Source of the DNA: Gigaspora rosea
Lineage: Eukaryota; Glomeromycota; Glomeromycetes; Diversisporales; Gigasporaceae
Assembly (NCBI GenBank): GCA_003550325.1
Contig: QKWP01001927.1
Location: 35,422 to 99,421, forward strand
Reading direction: 5' to 3'
Length of the DNA: 64,000 nt
Shown piece by piece: positions 1 through 10,021 of the stretch. The notes beneath the pieces were generated by a model. That model saw only the letters and a program-made list of their open reading frames with translations. It made no database searches and was not told the origin of the DNA. Position numbers and translations under genes: made by a program. The first letter of the stretch is position 1. The number at the start of each line of letters is the position of its first letter.

Positions 1-2160
1 AAAATAACTTGATTAGTATTATTTAAAAAAGATATAATAAAACCAACCCAATATTTTATGTGCTAGATACTGAACAAAAGATATTTTAATACTTTTTAAA
101 AAATCAAAATTTTTGTAATAAACCTATATTTTACTAACTAAATTCAAAACATGGGCTAGGCAATGATTATATATTAATTAAGGTATTAAAATAATAAAAT
201 TTCAAAAGCTTTTAGCATTATAATGCATTATCCAAAATAAAAAAAATAAAATTTTTAAAAGAAATATTATAAAATTGAATAATTTTTATAACTGCACAAT
301 AGATATATTATTAGCAATTATAATAAATTTAGTATGCTCATTAAAACTAAACACAATATTAACAACTGCTTTATTATATATTAGCTGTTTTATTTATTGT
401 GATAAAGATTTGATACTTTGTTATTATATAATTTTATTAGGTATTTACTATGAAGTTGGTCAGAACTTGCAAATATACTATCTAAAAAAAAATAAATAAA
501 AAATAAAATTAAAGTTTATTTAATTAAGTTTAAATAATTACTATACCATTTTGCAATATTCTAAAAAAAAAACTTTTTAGCTTATTGACTTTTTCAAGAA
601 AAATATTAGTATTAGTAAATGCTTTTACTAATGTAATATTAATACATTTACAATCATTTAAAATATTACTAGTTGTCAAGTATTGTTTGATAAGATAACT
701 TTAACTTTTTAGCCTTAAGAGTAGAGTGAATATATATTATTTTTAATAATGGTTATATTGTAATTATATGAATTAGATAATTGACCAATCAGAGTTGTAA
801 ACAACAAAGATTCAACTAATCAGAATTAGTGATTTTTGTGTGATATAAATAATTTGGAATAATCTAAGTTTTTTTACTAATATATGTAGAAAGGTTTTTT
901 TAAATGATATAGAATCTAAAATTTTACTATAACAAATACAAAACTTCAAATTATATATCACATAATTTAGAGAAATACTAGCTATAATTTTGAAAAGTTT
1001 TATTAGAAGCATATTTTTGTTTTCTATAAAATTTTGTTGAACTATGTAAATCATATAAAATTAATTTATATTTTTATTCTATTTTTAATTATATTATTTT
1101 TATACTAGTCAGATTTTAAATATACCATGTTCGCAAAATTTTTGACCATTTACATAAAAATTTTTCTTATATTTGAAATTTTCAAGTCTATATTCTGTTA
1201 AAAAAACTATGCTAAATATTAATATAATTTAAAAAAGAACAAATACGATACTTAATTTTATACTTTTTTTTAATTTTCAATACTCATATAATGAATTGTA
1301 TATATTATTGAAAGTTTTTATTTTAACCAGGGTTGGTATAAATGGAATTCAATTAATAGAAATCTGTTTGATTTCCATTGTTCAAATGTCTGATCAAAAG
1401 CAATAGATATAGGGTTTGACAAAGTTGGTATAAATGAAATTTGGACAACCTGATTGGGCAATTTTTAAGTATTGTAAAAAAAAAAAAAAAAATAAAAATT
1501 CAAAATGTAGGTTAAAAAAAAAGAGCAAAACAAATTAAAAAAAATTGGCTTAGGAAAAAAAAATTTAAAAAAAAAAGATCTAGCATCAATTTTCAATTTG
1601 CTTATATTAGAAAATTTAATTTTGATAATTTTCATGAGCTTAAGCTTATGTTTATATGATACCTGATTGCACTATTTTATAAAAATTTCAATATTGGCTC
1701 TTTATAATAAATTCTAATTTATATTATAAGATTTTATACTATTGTATTAATAAAATAATTGCATTATTGTCTTATTTTAATTAATTCATATATAAAATTT
1801 ATTAATATTCATACAGTATTGTTCATATAATTTACTATTTCTTATTTATTCTTATATCAGTGATGCCCAACTTTCTTAGATGTCTTAATTTTATTTAATC
1901 TCACATATATAATTTATATTTGAATTGGGTAAAAGAAACAATTTCTTGTTTATTGCAATTTTTTATATCCTTTATATGTACAGTATATACATTTTATATA
2001 TCATTTAATACCATCAATTGATTTTATATAAATAATTGATAATGAAATAAGTTATACAAGCTATAAATTATTAGCTATCAATAAAAAATAATAAAATATA
2101 TTAAAATTCTTGAATGATTTGTTGTACAAAATTATAGGCATACAAGCTATAAATTATTAA
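1..2160. other. AT-rich intergenic DNA, no gene seen
   Basis: Very AT-rich sequence with homopolymer runs. The only open frames are short, composed mostly of I, L, K, N, F and Y codons, and have no upstream splice or domain signal. I see no tRNA, no clear inverted repeat and no recognisable coding exon. Confidence 0.6.
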
Positions 2161-2171
2161 CGAGTGGCAAT

Positions 2172-2462
2172 CAATTAATCGACAATCACTTCACCGACAT
2201 AACATTTCACTGACAATTATTAACCGACACGTTCATTTTACTGATAGTTTATTTCACCAAAGCTCATTTCACTGACAAAGTAATTCTGGTCATTGTCGTT
2301 AGGGTCAGAGTAGAATTGGGTAGAATTAGAGCTAAAGTTAGGGTGCTTTTTGAAAAAAAACTTGTCAGTGAAATGAACTTTGGTGAAACAAACTATCGAT
2401 AAATGACCTTGTTGGTGAGTATTTGTCAGTAAAATGTTATATCGGTGAAGTGATTGTCGGCG
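2172..2462. repeat. Foldback (MITE-like) inverted repeat
   Basis: The left arm (CGACAATCACTTCACCGACA at about 2180) is the reverse complement of the right arm (TCGGTGAAGTGATTGTCGG near 2442-2460). The arms consist of degenerate 20-22 bp units with the word TTTCACTGACA or its complement. The style matches the longer arms at 3958-4190 and 6120-6336, so these are probably relatives. No coding capacity. Confidence 0.65.
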
Positions 2463-2896
2463 AAATAATATGAACCCATTATTAACTATAAATAAAAATT
2501 AATAAAATATATTAAAATTCTTGAATAATTTGTTGCACAAAATTATAGATACAATAGGCTTATATTGCATAAGCACATCTTCAAACATATATACTAATGC
2601 TAGGAGATTTTAAAAATTAGTATTTAAACATATTAAACATTGGAAAACTATTTGAATTGTCCTATGCAAAAGTAATGAACATTGTTCTATGCCAACTAAA
2701 ACTGTGCCTCATAGAATATTGGAAATTGCATAGAACAAATTGAAAATATCCAATGTCCAGTAAAAATTCAGCGGATATATATAGCTTGTCCAACTCTGAT
2801 CTTAACTATAAAAAGTATTTTGTTTTAAAGATAAATCTAGAACCTGGAAATCTCTTATTTGGAAGGACCTTGGACATCTAGTACAGGGGTTATATT

Positions 2897-3926
2897 TAGC
2901 AAAAACCTCAAAATTTGAGAAGTAAAAAACAGTTTTTTGCAATTATTTTGGCATTTAGTAGTTCAATTTGAATAAACTTTTTTTTAAAATGAAGCTCTTA
3001 GTAAAGCACATCTAACAAAAAAGTTCATTCAATTCTAATTACTAAATCAAAAGTTATTTAAGTAAATATAATTTTGTTATTTTTAGCAAATTAGGCCAAA
3101 ATTGGCCAAAATCTAGTTATAATCTATATAAAAGATGTACAAGGTCCTTATTTGCTAATCCGGATAAGATCGGCACTATTTTTATATTAGAATTTTGGGA
3201 AATTACTATATTTTTTACTATATGCTGAAATCTGACATCGGTCCAATGAAAAGTATTTTTTTTATTAAGTTAACAGCTCATGTCAATTAATTGAAAGTTG
3301 TAAAGCTCACTGAGACGCATCCAATGGTAGTTAGACATTCAATTCGACCCAGTGTACGCGGAGATATCGCCAAAAAACGATTGGCCGACTATATAAAATT
3401 CTATGTAAACAAACTAGAAATTTTATATAGTCGACCAATCGTTTTTTAACGATATTTCAGCATACACTAGGCCGATTTGAATGATCTAACCACTATTAGA
3501 TGCGTCTCATTGTGCTCTACAACTTTCAATTAATTGACATAAACTGTTAACTTAATAAAAAAATACTTTTCATTGGACCGACTTCAGATTTCTGCATATA
3601 ATAAAAATTTATATTGTACTTATCCTCAAAATTTACTATTGTCCCAATATGGTAATAGTGCCGATCTTATCCGGATCATCAATTATATAAGTTATAACTA
3701 AATTTTGGCCAATTTTATTATTCTAATTTGCTAAAAATAACAAAACTATATTTACTTAAATAACTTTTATTTAGTAATCAGAATTAAAAAAAAAACTTTT
3801 TTTTTAGATACACCTTACTAAAAGCTTCATTTTTAAAAAAAAGTTCATTCAAATTGGACTACTGATTGCCAAAATAATTGCAAAAAACTGTTTTTTTATT
3901 TTTTAAATTTTAGAGGTTTTTGCTGA
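2897..3926. repeat. 1-kb foldback element (near-perfect palindrome)
   Basis: Both halves fold on one centre near 3411. Matching pairs include GCAAAAACCTC (2899) with GAGGTTTTTGC (3913), CCGGATAAGATCGGCACTAT (3160) with its complement (3655), and CAATGAAAAGTA with TACTTTTCATTG. Arms are about 500 bp with only small indels (a 26-bp extra segment on the left arm) and almost no loop. Non-coding. Probably a foldback-type non-autonomous DNA transposon. I found no clean target duplication. Confidence 0.7.
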
Positions 3927-4391
3927 AACATGTAAAGTATTATGATACCAGATTACTACTATTGTTGGGCATTTTCAATTATGCTAACATCTACTTCTTC
4001 GATGCCAATTATGCACTTCACATTCTTTTAACAACCCTATTCCCCAACAATTTATTTCCCTAATAGCTTACTTTCCCAAATTCTTTCCACCAATATCCTA
4101 TTTTGCCGATAGTTACTTTCTTAACATCCTATTTTACTGATATCCTATTTTACTATTTATTCTGTCAATAGCTATTTGCAAATAAACTTTCATTTGTAAC
4201 TATTTATAACCAAATAATAATTAAGAGTATTGCTAACTTGCCCTCCTGGGGATGTAACCACCCTATAATTTACCAATCAGGTCGCAGGATCTTGTGTAAC
4301 AAAATAAAGAAAATTTTAAAAAATTTAAAAAAAATCAAAAAATTATCAATATCGCAAAATTTTATTACAAAAACTAGCTTTGGGCTATTAA

Positions 4392-4532
4392 AGGTAGGGT
4401 ATTTTTTTGGTTTGTGTAACGTATAAATTTGCAGATCCCCTGCTCCTGATTGGCCAAACCGCCAGTTTGGCCAATCAGGAACAGGGAATCTGCAAATTTA
4501 TGCATTACACAAGCCAAAAAAATACCCTACCC
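4392..4532. mobile_element. Palindromic MITE flanked by TTAA
   Basis: A 141-bp near-perfect palindrome centred near 4460 (GGCCAAACCGCCAGTTTGGCC at the middle). Ends are AGGTAGGGTA on the left and TACCCTACCC on the right, each directly bordered by TTAA (4388-4391 and 4533-4536). TTAA is the usual target of piggyBac elements, so this is a candidate piggyBac-type MITE. The family assignment rests only on the target and is an inference. Confidence 0.6.
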
Positions 4533-4759
4533 TTAAATAAAAGTTTTTGGCATCTAATTTTGCATATAAATAATCAATCTATCCTCTAACTTAATATACC
4601 TATACCTTTACTCTAACTCTAATCTTTAAAGAATAATTTTTATATAATAAAAATAAAGGGTGGTTAAAATTTATAACTTTAAAATTAGTAAAATTAGTTA
4701 AATTCAATAATTAATATATATTATATTAAACAAAAAAATTATAAATTTAAAAATAATTA

Positions 4760-5297
4760 GGTCCTCCGGGTCAATAGTATAGCGGTTATGCTCCAAGGAT
4801 ACAAATCGCAAGGTTGCCAGTTTAATTCCTCCCAAAGATGAAATTATAAAAGCTAGCTGGTTAGGAAACTGAAACACCGCAAAAGACTCTCTGGGGTCAC
4901 AGGAGACCCAGGACATCATATAACAGACTTAATTGGGCAGCTGTTATTTTGAGAATTTGTAGCTATAAAGAAAGCTGTGCTAGAACTCCGATTTGGAATA
5001 ACTAAAGTTATGAGACATAATATGAAGCCTAAGTTTGAAACATATAATACTACATGAACTCGTGGTGCCGCTGAGCCGACTTGATTCTGGGTTGGATAGT
5101 AACTTTATAAGGGGTTTCCTCAGTATCGACCTCTCTGGGGGTTGACTGCTGTGGGTTGCATTTAGGTGCTAATAGAAGTAACCGAATGAAGTCAGGCTTG
5201 TATTAATAGATTAAATTTGTATATGATCATGTATATATATATAACTATAAATAAGGCAATGGCAAGATCTACCAAAGTTTAAAAAAAAAACAAAAAA
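4760..5297 (+). mobile_element. SINE with tRNA-like head and A-rich tail
   Basis: The element is flanked by a perfect 17-bp direct repeat, AAATTTAAAAATAATTA, at 4743-4759 and 5298-5314. The 5' end carries a tRNA-like Pol III promoter: a box-A-like TAGTATAGCGG near 4776 and a box-B-like AGTTTAATTCC near 4819. The body is GC-richer than its surroundings and the 3' end is an A-rich tail (5281-5300). A long target duplication, Pol III head and A tail are the hallmarks of a LINE-mobilised SINE. It shares no obvious body with the longer SINEs at 23678-24379 and 54820-55802. Confidence 0.8.
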
Positions 5298-5627
5298 AAA
5301 TTTAAAAATAATTAAGTTACATTTTAAAGTTGAGTTTGCATCAAAATTATTGTAGTTTCTATTATGAATTACTGTTAAAACTTCTTATACAAACTTGATA
5401 CTATTCTAATTATCACAATATGTAGTTGTATTGAGTTAGAACTATTATAGTTTCTATTATGAGTTGCTATTATAAATATTACCATTCTAGCGATACATAA
5501 TATGCATCTCACTAATGCATGTTATTAATATCATTTATATCTAATTTCAAAGATACAAACAAAAATTAGAGGGTGTTTTTTTTAAAAAAATAATAATAAT
5601 AATATATATATCTACAATATGTATATA

Positions 5628-5937
5628 TTGCACTAGTGGTATTTAACACTAGTAAATACAAATTATAATATGCAAAAAATTTTTTGCTATTAGAGTTAGG
5701 ATTAGAGTTTAAATTAGAGTTTGGATTAAAGTTAATATATACCAAAATTTTGCACGAAATTTTTTTTGTTAGAACATGAAGATAGGTTTCTTAGACAGTA
5801 TTTTTTAATATAGACAATTTTTGAAAAAAACACATTTTTTTGAAAAATTTGAATTACACCTGATCTTCACATTACACAAATTTCATAAATTTTGATTTAA
5901 CCAAAACACATGTAGTATTGAACACTAGTGGTTTGCT
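5628..5937. mobile_element. MITE of the AACAC(T/C)A family, diverged copy
   Basis: Ends form an inverted repeat around CACTAGTG and GAACACTAGTG. The interior shares with the copies at 57613 and 58655 the order: GTTAGGATTAGAG-like stretch, an ATATACCAAAATTTTGC block, a TTTTTTGTTAGA block, and TTACACCTGATCTT before the right end. Non-coding. Confidence 0.6.
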
Positions 5938-6436
5938 TTATCAATATCCTAAATATATATATAAATAGATAACAACATTATTAATTCATAGCGATAGTAA
6001 TAGATTAATTATGATCATCTTATTTTAAATTTTTTCATGTTTTTATTAAGGTTTTTTGGCTATATACTGTAGCAAATCAAAAATGGCATTCTTATAGTCT
6101 GTAATAATTTAAATAATTTAAAGCTTTATTAATAGCTATTGGTAGAATAGATGTAGATAAAATAGAATGTTAGTAAAATAGAATGTTAAGAAAGTAGTTG
6201 TTGGTGAAATAGAATGTCAGAGAAAGGGATTCAGGAAGTAAGCTGTTGGGGAAATGGGTTGTTAGAAAAATGAGCTGTCAGGGAAGCAGGCTATCATTGA
6301 AATGGCTATCAGTGAAATTGGTATCAAATAAATAGTTTTGACGAAGTTTACCAAATTCCTATTGATGTGCTTATACTTTGCATTTCTATCTAATTGGTTA
6401 ATTCTTTCAATCATTATTATATAATATATATATTAC

Positions 6437-7745
6437 TTAATAAATAAACCAGTTTTTTGTTAGTTAGAGTTAGGGTTAGGTTAGTTAAAGTTAGAGTACA
6501 AAAATTAGTTTTTATTAGTGTTCTGCAGATCTGATTTGAGAACCTGGATCTGATCTGGATCCAGTGTTCAGATTAGATTCAGATCTACAATTTATAGAAT
6601 TTGCTGAATCCAGATTCAAATAAGGATCTAATTCGAAGGATCTGTTTGGATTCATTTATGTTAATTGGCTGTATTTAGTAAATTCAGATTTCTTAGTTTT
6701 ACAGATATATATGGATAAAAATAAAATACTTTTTTCATACTATAGTAATTTTTTAAAATGTAACTGCTATTTATAATGCTACAGAAGACTCTTCACAAGC
6801 AAAGCTTTAAATAATTTCTAGAATTCACACTATCTGAATATACCTCACTTATAGATGATTCAGCAAGATAATTTGTAATAAATATATATTAAGCTTTTGA
6901 CTTACAAAGTATAAATAATTATTTGAGAAAAGAGCTAGTAGTTTTAAATTTCAGGATCTTGAAATTAATAAGTCCAATGAGATTTTTTAGTGTATTTAAG
7001 AATGCAATAAAAACTTATATTTTATTATTTTTTTTTCAAGTAATAAATAGGTTCGACTTTATTTATTTTGTGGTATATATATAAGATAGCTTTATTATGT
7101 ATTAGAGAGATTATGATTCTATTGTTTGATGTTTTTGAAAATTTATTTATTATAATTCTAAATGGTGATAAGCTTATTATAATTTTCTATAATTAAATTG
7201 TATTAAATTGGGTTGGTCTATTTCTAATATTAAGTTGTTATGCATTGTGCAAATTCGAAGTTTTAGTTATTATACACATTAAAAATTTTAACGATCTATT
7301 TTAGACCGTTAAGAATCTTAATGATCCCTATCTCTTAGACTGTTAAGATTCTTAACAGTCTATTTTGGACTGTTAAGAATCTTAATGGTCTAAGAGATAG
7401 ATCATTAAGGATCTTTAACGGTCCAAGAGATAGATTGTTAAGAATCATATCAATATGATTTATTATATCATTTGTCGCAAAATTTTTTTCCAACTCGATA
7501 CAGTTACACATAGTATCAACCAATCATATCGTGCTAGTCGTGCAACTATATCAGATCCGGATCCGGATCCAGATCTTTCTTATCCGGACTTGGATCCGAT
7601 CTGGTTTTCAGATCGGATCCGGATCTTTAAAAATATCCTTCTGATCTGATCCGTGCGGAACACTAGTTTTTATACTAAAATTTTACAAGGAATTTTTTTT
7701 GTTAGAGAGCAAAGAATAGTTTCATATGTGAAATCTTAAGTTATA
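6437..7745. mobile_element. Remnant MITE split by a hAT insertion
   Basis: The left piece (6437-6515) has the family's TTAGGGTTAGG-like stretch. The right piece (7666-7745) has ACAAGGAATTTTTTTTGTTAGAG and TTTCATATGTGAAA. These two blocks are adjacent in the other family copies, so the hAT element 6516-7665 split this one. Outer ends are unclear. Confidence 0.5.
6516..7665. mobile_element. Non-autonomous hAT element, GGATCC-word family
   Basis: Terminal inverted repeat TAGTGTTC(T/C)GCA, with a perfect 8-bp target duplication GTTTTTAT at 6508-6515 and 7666-7673. An 8-bp duplication is the hAT signature. Next to both ends are arrays of the word GGATCC / GATCCGGATC / CAGATCTG. A second internal repeat block (7290-7446) repeats the phrase TTAAGAATCTTAA(T/C)GGTC in both orientations. 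No transposase: length 1,150 bp. Confidence 0.85.
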
Positions 7746-8530
7746 GGAAAACTTTGAATCGTCCCGATTGTGCTACATTACAAATTTTTATTGGTCAAAT
7801 CGTTAAGAGGCGACGTATAAGCACAACGCAGGGGTGCGACATATATTTAACTCATGTTCTTCAATTACTGTTATTTTTTCTTATTTTCTTAAAATTTACT
7901 TGTGAATTCGAAGCATATTCCAAATTCATCTTAAATTTTCACACGCAACCATCCATAGAACTTTACTATCTTTAATAATTCCATTACTTAACTTTTTAAG
8001 TTAGCAGTTATTAATCGGAATTATGGAGACTAAGTTACATACCAGCATTGCATATTATGAACCATCTTAAAATATGCCATCGCATATGCTTTAAAAATCA
8101 GGTTTATGCGCATATTATGCTATCGACGATTTTCGGGGCCCTATCCGGATCCATATTATATAGTAACATTATTCGACCCGTTATCTGTTTTTGGCTAAAT
8201 TAGGTTTAATTTGGGCCGAAAACAGATAACGGGATCACATCACTATTGTTTCGATAGTAAAAACGGATCTTGGCAATTTCACAATTTAGATGATTAGTTT
8301 TTTTTTTTTTTTTGCAAAATGTAGCAAAACTGTAGATTGGAATTTAACTGCATTGATATTGATATGCAACATAAACTTTAGATTATCTTAACTGTAACGT
8401 GTCTTTAAGATTTCTAAATGGTAATTATTTAATTTTGAAATTTGTGATCTTGATTTGAGAATATAAATTCTATTAAAACTAGCTCTATCCTAAAAAAAAG
8501 CACACGAAAAAAATTATAAAATTTCAATAT
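7674..8530. other. Intergenic; one short inverted repeat
   Basis: The only structure I can support is a short hairpin at about 8170-8238, with arms CCCGTTATCTGTTTT and AAAACAGATAACGGG. It may be a tiny MITE. No coding exon is seen. Confidence 0.5.
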
Positions 8531-8534
8531 TAAA

Positions 8535-8543
8535 ATATATAAG
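8535..8543 (+). promoter_or_regulatory. TATA-like box of the secreted-protein gene
   Basis: ATATATAAG lies about 50 bp upstream of the ATG at 8593. Placement fits a core promoter, but the AT-rich background makes chance matches common. Confidence 0.35.
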
Positions 8544-8592
8544 TCTAAATTTCAGCATTGGCCATATCAAATAAACTAAGACTATCTCAATT

Positions 8593-8896
8593 ATGAAAAT
8601 TGTGAATATTTTATTAGTGATTTTCATTGTATTTCTTCTAGTTTCCAATACCTCCGCTTGTAGATGTTACCGGGGTAAAGGTTATGGATATTACTGTGGT
8701 TATGAATTAGGTAAATAAGTAATTGGATTCTTATTTTTCTTTGTTTCTGTTTTACAATTATATGTATATATTTTTAATATTAGGTTGCGGAGTTGATTCT
8801 ATCTGGTGGTGCCCAGGTTATGGTGCTGCAGCTAGATATGTTGGCTTATGTTATAATTGTTGTGCTCCTCCTGGAAAAGATAGTTACTGTTGCTAG
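8593..8896 (+). CDS. Small secreted cysteine-rich protein (76 aa, two exons)
   Basis: Exon 1 is 8593-8710, a 73-bp intron (GTAAAT..TTAG) spans 8711-8783, and exon 2 is 8784-8896. The joined frame is 231 bases with a TAG stop. The product starts MKIVNILLVIFIVFLLVSNT, a textbook signal peptide with likely cleavage after SA at residue 22. The mature part is about 54 residues with ten cysteines (23, 25, 35, 41, 49, 62, 65, 66, 75, 76), enough for five disulfides. It is rich in Gly and Tyr and ends in a Cys pair. I do not recognise a named family. Size, secretion signal and cysteine density fit a candidate effector or antimicrobial peptide of a symbiotic fungus; that role is inference. Without splicing the frame stops within two codons of the donor, which supports the intron. 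Confidence 0.8.
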
Positions 8897-9120
8897 ATAA
8901 AAAATATTGTCGTATATGCCTAAATACTGTAGTGCTGTTATTTTTGTTTTTTTGTTTTTTTTTATTGTATGATTTACATTTTTTCATGATATCGTTATTA
9001 TTATTTAAGGTAAATGTGATATTATGGTAGAATTAAAATTTATCAGAATTTGCCAACAGTAAACCTCTATTAAAAGATTACTAGTTTATAATATTATAAT
9101 GTTAAACGTTGGTTCTAAAC

Positions 9121-9449
9121 CCATCATAGTTCAAAGCTTAAAAAATATGTAGGTGATTTTAGACTTTAAAGAAAACCATTACATTTTTCAACTTTTGAAC
9201 AAAGATATTTCACAACCCAATTTTATGACAGCTACCGAATTCTACAGGCCGCAAAATTCTAAAATGTATTTAACGTTGAAATTGATAAGATTTGGTCACA
9301 TGATGTTCTGTTACCTTCGCGTGTTGTTGGCGACTCAATTTATCTTGCACGAAATATATGATGTATCTCGTGCGAAATCGTGGTGCAATAGATTCGTTAT
9401 CTTGAGCAAGATACACCCTAGTTTTTTCAGTAATACAGTAAAAAAATAA
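9121..9449 (+). repeat. Dispersed repeat, copy 1
   Basis: This stretch recurs, more diverged, at 19246-19840. Shared landmarks in order are AAAAATATGTAGGTG, AAGATATTTCA, CTAAAATGTATT(T/G)AACG, TTATCTTGCACG, GCGAAATCG and TTTCAGTAATACA. An open frame of 98 codons runs through it, but the other copy does not keep that frame, so I do not call it a gene. Confidence 0.6.
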
Positions 9450-9459
9450 AATTTGAATA

Positions 9460-10020
9460 TAACTTATACATAATCACATATTTCGTGATATTTTTATGTT
9501 GTATACTAACTTAAAACTCATGATGCTTCTACAATTTAATAAATATGGTATTAGAACAGACTAAGAGTTTTTAGCCAATCAAAGGTTATACTGTAATTTA
9601 AAAATAATATTGATTTTAATTACCATAGAGCAATCCGCATTTACAATAAGCAGTCAAAATTTAAAAGACCCCACATTTAATTAATAGTCATAGTCGCAAG
9701 TTGACATCAAACGTATAACCATCAAAAGGTCTCTGTCCAGTTGACATCACTTAAATTAACTCAAAACATTATATTAAAACTCAATTAGACAAAATAAAAT
9801 TTACCAGCTATACTAAACTGATAAATTTTATTGGCAAGGATATGGTTGAATTTGACTAATGAAAAAAAACATAGATTACTAATGTTTCTTCAGGTATTAT
9901 TATAGTAGTGTATTTTCTGACAGATTTAGAGATACACTAGCATAGTGGCCAATCGGAAATATTTAGTTTTAGACGCCCATTTTCCTTTTCCAATAAAATT
10001 ATACTCCCGTACAAAGTTCA
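9460..10020. other. Intergenic, nothing recognised
   Basis: Unique AT-rich sequence without a supported gene, repeat or RNA. Confidence 0.5.
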
Positions 10021-10021
10021 G

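Larger units (their letters stand above)
3958..6336. mobile_element. Container element with ~200-bp terminal inverted repeats
   Basis: The stretch 3990-4185 is the inverse of 6130-6330. Both arms are made of degenerate ~21-bp units of the type CCAATATCCTATTTTACTGA. Between the arms lie a TTAA-flanked MITE (4392-4532), a SINE (4760-5297) and a MITE (5628-5937), all of which look like later insertions. No transposase is seen. An alternative is two independent solo copies in opposite orientation, because outer target duplications are not clear. Confidence 0.5.

Noticed and set aside
275-499. 74-codon open frame with hydrophobic residues
   Set aside because: No ATG start at the reported position, only AT-driven I/L/Y/N codons, and no splice or promoter context.
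812-1054. 80-codon minus-strand frame
   Set aside because: Composition is what random AT-rich DNA gives; no domain or neighbouring exon.
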